Assembly (NCBI GenBank): GCA_003415625.1
Contig: PYIU01000004.1
Location: 2,418,001 to 2,482,000 of the forward strand
Reading direction: 5' to 3'
Length of the DNA stretch: 64,000 nucleotides
From: Aquanectria penicillioides
Taxonomy: Eukaryota; Ascomycota; Sordariomycetes; Hypocreales; Nectriaceae
This document shows, piece after piece, positions 59,148-64,000 of this stretch (positions within the stretch are counted from its first letter, which is position 1; every line of letters starts with the position of its first letter). A program made the translations under genes and the position numbers. Below the pieces are notes generated by a model that had not been told where the DNA came from, ran no database searches, and was given only the letters and a program-made list of their open reading frames with translations.

Positions 59148-61622
59148 TCATGCCGTCCCATTTGTTGTCTGCTCGTTTTCGCTTCTGGCTTTCTCCGTTG
59201 CAGATTCCGCAAGCCGGATTAGCTCGACGACGAACTCATTCACCATTCTGATGTGCCCAATCTCATAAGCCGTCAACCTTCGAACCGGCATGCTTCTGAT
59301 GAGGTCAGTCGCTGAGCTGAGGAGGTCCAGATCTTGTTTCGCTTGAGGATCTAGAGGGTTTGTGAGAATACTGAGGAAGATGGTCATGATGGCGGCTGTG
59401 GGATAGAAAACGATGATCCTAGAGTAACAATGATTAGCGTTTGTGATCCGAGAAACCCAAATAGAACCTTTGGCAAGTCGATCATAAACTTGAACTATTG
59501 ACTCACCAAAATGCTTCACTAGCCATTCCGCTCACCGCGGCTCTCAAGTATATGAGGGTCGAACGACTGGCTTCCAATGACAGTGCGATACTCGACCGCA
59601 CCCCGAGGTTCCAGTCAAGCTCCTTTGAACCGTCGTCAGTGGACTGCGTCATGTAACATCTCTCGCTTGCCCGGTGTATTGTTGTCATCAGATGATGATA
59701 TTCCAAATGCAACCCAATGTGGCGCATGCTTCGTGGAAGCTTCATGCTCTGGAGCATAACTTGTGTCTTTTCGGATATTGAAAGCGCAGGCCGAAAGTCA
59801 GGAGGAATAGACAATCGCCAATTCTCCAGCTCATCATCTAATTCGCGAATATCACGTAGGATTTCAGCGTTCGACTTTTTCTGCGCTTGGGCAGAGTAAA
59901 GTAACCGGCAAGTCTTGTCTTTGAGGTAGCTCAAGCGCGGGTCCCCTGGGAGATGAGGAGTCAAGTCCTCGTGACTGACGCTGCCTGAACCGAGTTTACT
60001 ATCCAAATCCGGTAGATAAAAGTAGCAACTCATGTAGTTGTCTGGAAGAGTCAAGTCACAGTAATCCTCGGACATCAACGGTGGTTGGCCGGTACGAAGT
60101 GCAATGTCCTTGTCGAATATATAGCAAAGCCAGAACAACATACGAAGCTGGCGAGTTTCTCGCTCCTTTCGAGTGGCTTCCGCACCATATGATTTCATGG
60201 GCTTGTACGTATGCCCGCCGAGCATAAATACTATACGACAAGCAATGGCGTGCAGCATGGCCGCGGATTGCAGACGACCAGAAAATGTTTGTTGCATGTG
60301 CTAGGAGACGGGTTAGATGAAAAGACAGGAAGATAAAAGAATGCAACTTACAAGCATAAAAACGGTTTGAAGGCTAATGATGCTCGCATCTTCAAATACG
60401 TCTGACAGCAAATAATGAGCCTTGATGGCACACGAATCACCATCGATAAAGGGGATATTTTCGGTTTGGCCTTGAAATAGACACATGATGGAGACGAAAG
60501 CCAAAACACACCCCTTTGCACTGATGCGCTGTAGAGAAGGCGGCCCATCCCAATCTTCGTATGCTATTGAAATGGTTTCCTCGAAAAGAACACGATCAAT
60601 CACAGGGAACACAAGACTAAAGGCTGAAGTAAAGAAGATATCGAAGACTTGCTCAACTATGCTCCTGTCCGGCAGCTCGAACAGCTCATCCGAGGAAGCA
60701 TAAAAATGCCGGGGTGACAAGGTTGGTGGAAGAATTCGTTGATGATAGTTGCGGTGGAATCTAGCAAAGGAGACATCTTCACCGGCTTTGGCTGAAATCC
60801 ACCTTCGACCTTCTTCGGAGAGGACAGGCATGCCATTGTGAGAACTGATTTGCCCAAGGTGACATCCACCGTAGTGGATCTGGCCGAAGGAGACGGTGGT
60901 GCTAAAGGCACTGCTTGGGGTCGAAGTGAAGGGGATTGTATGGATTCAAAATTGGAAAACTGCTCTCCAAGGCTCATGGGGGCCGATTTGGGGCCGTTAC
61001 GGAAACTGAAGGTCCCGGAGTGGGGTGGGCAGTAGCAGGAGGGGTAGACGAGACCGACGATGCGGTGTTGGTGTTGGCGTCCTGACGGGCAATGGTTCGA
61101 GCTAGGACGCCCTCAAGGCGTTCTAGTCGTTCAGACAAACTCTGCTCAACGCTCAACTTGGCCCTAAGAGTCAAGTGCCCGGAGCACGCATGTAAGACAG
61201 GGATCATCTGGGGTACCTTGGGGACAAGGACTCTATGAATGGTCTTCATTTAATATACTCACTTGGTCTTCAACTTCTTCTTCCGGCCTCTAACTCTCTC
61301 GAACGTGCACGCGAGGCCATGGTGATCACACCAGTTGCAGGGGGCATCCGGGCTGGCCGAATCACATTGAATCTGTTTTGCGGGATGAGGTTAGACTGTG
61401 ATCTGATAGATTTTGCCATGGTCATCTATCCATCGATTGATCGACCAAGGCATAGGTATAGCAGATGGCACGGTATGCCAATGGTGCCTTGCCATGCCAT
61501 TCCACGTCGGTACACCATGCCAGGCCTCTTCAAGGGGGAGGAGCTGGGGTGGGGAGAGAGTCGGAGACGTGGGTACGTACTTTTCTCTTGTGGCAGGCAT
61601 CGCAAGCCCGCTTTTGCACCAT
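59148..61622 (-). CDS. Zn2Cys6 transcription factor with fungal-specific regulatory domain
   Basis: The zinc cluster is split across two exons: MVQKRACDACHKRK (61622-61581), then IQCDSASPDAPCNWCDHHGL and ACTFERVRGRKKK (61372-61263), giving all six Cys. A third exon from 61163 encodes AKLSVEQSLSERLERLEGVL, a short coiled coil for dimerisation. Further exons carry IHYGGCHLGQISSHNGMPVL, SEEGRRWISAKAG and the Fungal_trans (PF04082-like) middle region through LHAIACRIVFMLGGH and RQLRMLFWLCYIFDKDIALR, ending near NEQTTNGTA at 59148. Junctions at about 60358/60303 and 59519/59418 keep frame. The boundary between the Ser/Pro-rich linker and GQIHYGG (60880-60990) I could not resolve. It is a nuclear regulator, divergent from a PDR transporter it may control. 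Confidence 0.85.
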
Positions 61623-63260
61623 GGCTGAGAGGTCTCCGATTAAGTAATGCGGTGTTGGCACAATGCGAATCTATGTGGCCAAGGAGCCTTTTTTGTCGGC
61701 ACGGCCTAATCCAAAACAACAGCTACCGACGCCGAGCATGCAGGCCTGCGTCCGCACTTGAAGCCCAGCAGCCGGCAGAGGCGGGGCGATCGGAAGCACT
61801 GGATGGAGGTTATACAGTGAGTCAGGACGATGTCACCTTGATTACCAGAGAAGATGCACTTGACGGCTTGGATGCGGAGGAAATGGAATTGATCAAAAGT
61901 CCGAAGCCAGCCACGGATCCCGCGGCCACTGTGGTTGAAGCACTCTGATGCGAGAGGGATGGTGCGATCTCCGCTGACTCAGCGGAAGACGGTACGAAAG
62001 CGGACTAGATCCGGCGGTTGTGAACGACACTTTGACTGGGCACGTCCCGCCAGGAGGCTCCTCACCCATGTTGAGGGAACTCGAAAGTTTCGTGATTCCA
62101 GGCGTTTGGCGTCAGCGCTATTTCATGGTTATGCCATTGTGGGTGGGCGGCCCCATTTTCCATGTGGGAGGGAGCGGATGCTGCCCCAGTTCCCACTCTG
62201 CTGGGCGATTCACAGCGGACATGGGAGCTGGGATGCCGCAGGTGTTGATCCACATTTTGCGTGCAAAGCTGAGACAGATTTTGTGTTTTGCTGGCCTGGC
62301 TTCGGCGGTTCGCCCTTGGTCGATCGAAAACTGCCGCTTAGTCACCCGCCCCAACGGCGTCTTGGCACCGTTGGCGATTGAGCAAGGTCTCAATCGCCGT
62401 TGGGTCGGTGCATCGGCATTGACTTTAGCTGCCGGTGATTTCCAGATCTTGATGCTTTCCTTCCGCCCCCCCAAACTCCTTCAGAATTGAAGACGTCATC
62501 GCGGCGTTTCGGACGTGGGTCTAGCCGAAGGCTTTGCTTTCCACCGTCGCGAAGGCGCGAGGCCGACCCCCTTGGCAACCAATCTGTCAGACTTGAGGCT
62601 CTCGAGACGTCAAAAGTTGTGATTGATCCCAGCTCCCTTGATCCAATTCTCCACTGTTCCGCACCCCCACGGAGTTAGGAATTGAGAAAAATGTCTCTTA
62701 GTCCGAGACGAACATAGCTTATCGAGCATCCCAGCCCTCTCACGGCCACGTTTTCCGGATGTTCATCCCAACTTTGTGTTTTGGATATCCGCAAAAGTGA
62801 CTAAGCGGCAGCCGTGCCTATTCTTATCATTTGCGAATGCGAGCTCCTCCCACCACCACAACGTCAACATGGCATCGAATTTCACTTCAAGTGGGACCCT
62901 GAGGGATCCGCTCAAAACAGGCCCCAGTCAACAACAATTGCCTATGGCTGTGTCTCATTTGTTCGTCCAGACGGACAACCGAGAATCGCCGGCTACGGCC
63001 CCTGTGAAGTTGTGGATCAGTGGAGGTCGGACTCGATCAAAAGTCCGACCCATCTCCCATACATTGTTTTTTTTAAATGATCTCTAACACCCTTCCTATG
63101 CAATGGGATGAGGCTTAGATTCAATTAATTAATTTTCAACTACCTTTCTTTCTTGCCAAAGTGCCACAGTGGTTTCGACTTCCGCCGAGTGTGTTTTGAC
63201 AAGGCGCTTGTGGCTACGTCTCTCCAGCCACGTTGGAACGAGCCCCGTCCATACTTCACC
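61623..63260. promoter_or_regulatory. divergent promoter, Zn2Cys6 regulator / PDR transporter
   Basis: No convincing gene lies here, although frames of 156 and about 100 codons exist. Near the transporter it contains a perfect inverted repeat (63025-63050) built from TCGGA/TCCGA half-sites. Confidence 0.45.
63025..63050. promoter_or_regulatory. perfect 9-bp inverted repeat, candidate Zn2Cys6 site
   Basis: GGTCGGACT (63025-63033) and AGTCCGACC (63042-63050) are exact reverse complements with an 8-bp spacer, about 210 bp before the transporter ATG. Each arm holds a CGG/CCG triplet, the usual half-site of dimeric Zn2Cys6 factors, though the 14-bp distance between triplets is at the long end. 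No binding evidence. Confidence 0.6.
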
Positions 63261-64000
63261 ATGGACTCCGACGGCGATGGATCCCAGACAGTGTATGACC
63301 GCTCTGTGATGCACGATCTCGACAACGATGACGCCGAATGGGCTTTGAAACCAAAGGTCGCCGCACTCAAGGAACGAGACCAGGCATCCGGATTTCCTGA
63401 CCGAGAACTCGGCGTCACCTGGCAGAACCTCAACGTCGAAGTTATCAGCGCCGATGCTGCCATCCATGAGAATGTCATTTCTCAATTCAACATCCCAAAG
63501 CTGATTGGAGAATCTCGACACAAGCCCCCGCTGAAGACAATCGTCGACAACAGCCATGGATGCGTCAAGCCTGGAGAGATGCTGCTGGTTCTTGGGCGGC
63601 CGGGTTCCGGATGCACAACCTTGTTGAACATGATCGCCAACAAGCGAGCAGGATACGCCAACGTCTCCGGTGATGTTAGATACGGTTCAATGACTGCCGA
63701 GGAGGCAAAGGAATACCGAGGACAGATCGTCATGAACACCGAAGAAGAGCTGTTCTTCCCGTCCCTCACTGTGGGACAGACAATGGATTTCGCCACTCGG
63801 CTCAAGATTCCCTTCCATCTCCCCAACGGCGTTACTTCAAAGGAGGAGCTTCGAACAGAGACTCGCGACTTCTTGCTTCAGTCTATGAGCATCGAGCATA
63901 CCCACGACACCAAGGTCGGCAACGCGTTTGTCCGAGGTGTGTCTGGTGGTGAGCGAAAGCGTGTTTCCATCATCGAGACCATGACCACAAGGGGTTCGGT
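63261..64000 (+). CDS. PDR-type ABC (ABCG) transporter, 5' part only
   Basis: An open frame runs from ATG 63261 off the window end, about 246 residues of an expected 1400-1500. After an acidic start, the first nucleotide-binding domain shows [11 protein letters not shown], the Walker A loop [12 protein letters not shown], the Q-loop-equivalent region [18 protein letters not shown] and the signature [13 protein letters not shown]. As in fungal PDR proteins, Walker A has Cys in place of the usual Lys (GSGCTT). Full-size members are plasma-membrane drug, toxin or metabolite exporters. An upstream exon cannot be excluded, since the frame stays open for some distance before the ATG. Confidence 0.9.
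   Translation, partial: MDSDGDGSQTVYDRSVMHDLDNDDAEWALKPKVAALKERDQASGFPDRELGVTWQNLNVEVISADAAIHENVISQFNIPKLIGESRHKPPLKTIVDNSHGCVKPGEMLLVLGRPGSGCTTLLNMIANKRAGYANVSGDVRYGSMTAEEAKEYRGQIVMNTEEELFFPSLTVGQTMDFATRLKIPFHLPNGVTSKEELRTETRDFLLQSMSIEHTHDTKVGNAFVRGVSGGERKRVSIIETMTTRGS

Noticed and set aside
61235..61948. 237-codon plus-strand frame
   Set aside because: It is antisense to the zinc-cluster exons of the regulator, whose six Cys and splice sites give a better explanation.
62020..62490. 156-codon frame in the regulator/transporter promoter
   Set aside because: No domain, unremarkable composition and overlapping antisense frames; left as promoter DNA.

Overview
The window is nuclear DNA of a filamentous ascomycete fungus, most likely a Sordariomycete and plausibly Hypocreales. 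The reasons are genes split by short introns (about 50-110 nt, almost all GT-AG), pyrimidine-rich leaders, Zn2Cys6 regulators, an asco-laccase ending in DSGI, a GPI-anchored yapsin-type aspartyl protease and a PDR-type ABC transporter. Order and genus cannot be fixed from sequence alone. Fifteen protein genes look intact, several with exon sums that close exactly in frame. Two genes are clearly broken, one has two single-base frame breaks, one runs off the right edge, and there are a few orphan reading frames.

Left part (1-18.3 kb): a decayed MFS siderophore transporter (3.1-5.2 kb), a peroxisomal 4-coumarate-CoA-ligase-like enzyme (minus), a GPI-anchored aspartyl protease (minus), the mitochondrial F1-ATPase assembly factor ATP12 (minus, with two one-base contractions in C runs) and, divergent from it, the COPI gamma subunit SEC21.

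Middle-left (18.3-32 kb): a gene-poor, more AT-rich stretch. It holds a fungal protein of the type I associate with DUF7924, two orphan ORFs, a calcineurin-like metallophosphoesterase and a small secreted protein whose second intron appears to be GC-AG. Degenerate repeats sit between them.

Middle-right (32-54 kb): a metabolic block. It contains a secreted asco-laccase, succinate-semialdehyde dehydrogenase (SSADH) divergent from a RidA-monoamine oxidase fusion, a ketopantoate-reductase-like enzyme, an FMN alpha-hydroxyacid dehydrogenase with two in-frame TGA codons, a class II aldolase/adducin protein, an ARG81-like Zn2Cys6 regulator, an NAD(P)-dependent aldehyde/ketoreductase and a GT69 glycosyltransferase. 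The amine oxidase with its built-in imine/enamine deaminase, beside SSADH and under a promoter with four GATAA motifs, suggests amine to GABA to succinate catabolism under nitrogen control. The ARG81-like regulator fits that idea but does not prove it.

Right part (54-64 kb): a 2.7-kb repeat-containing spacer, an F-box protein, a second Zn2Cys6 regulator (minus) and, divergent from it, a PDR/ABCG transporter truncated by the window end. Their shared promoter has a perfect 9-bp inverted repeat carrying CGG/CCG triplets. I recognised no rRNA, tRNA, CRISPR array or intact transposon.
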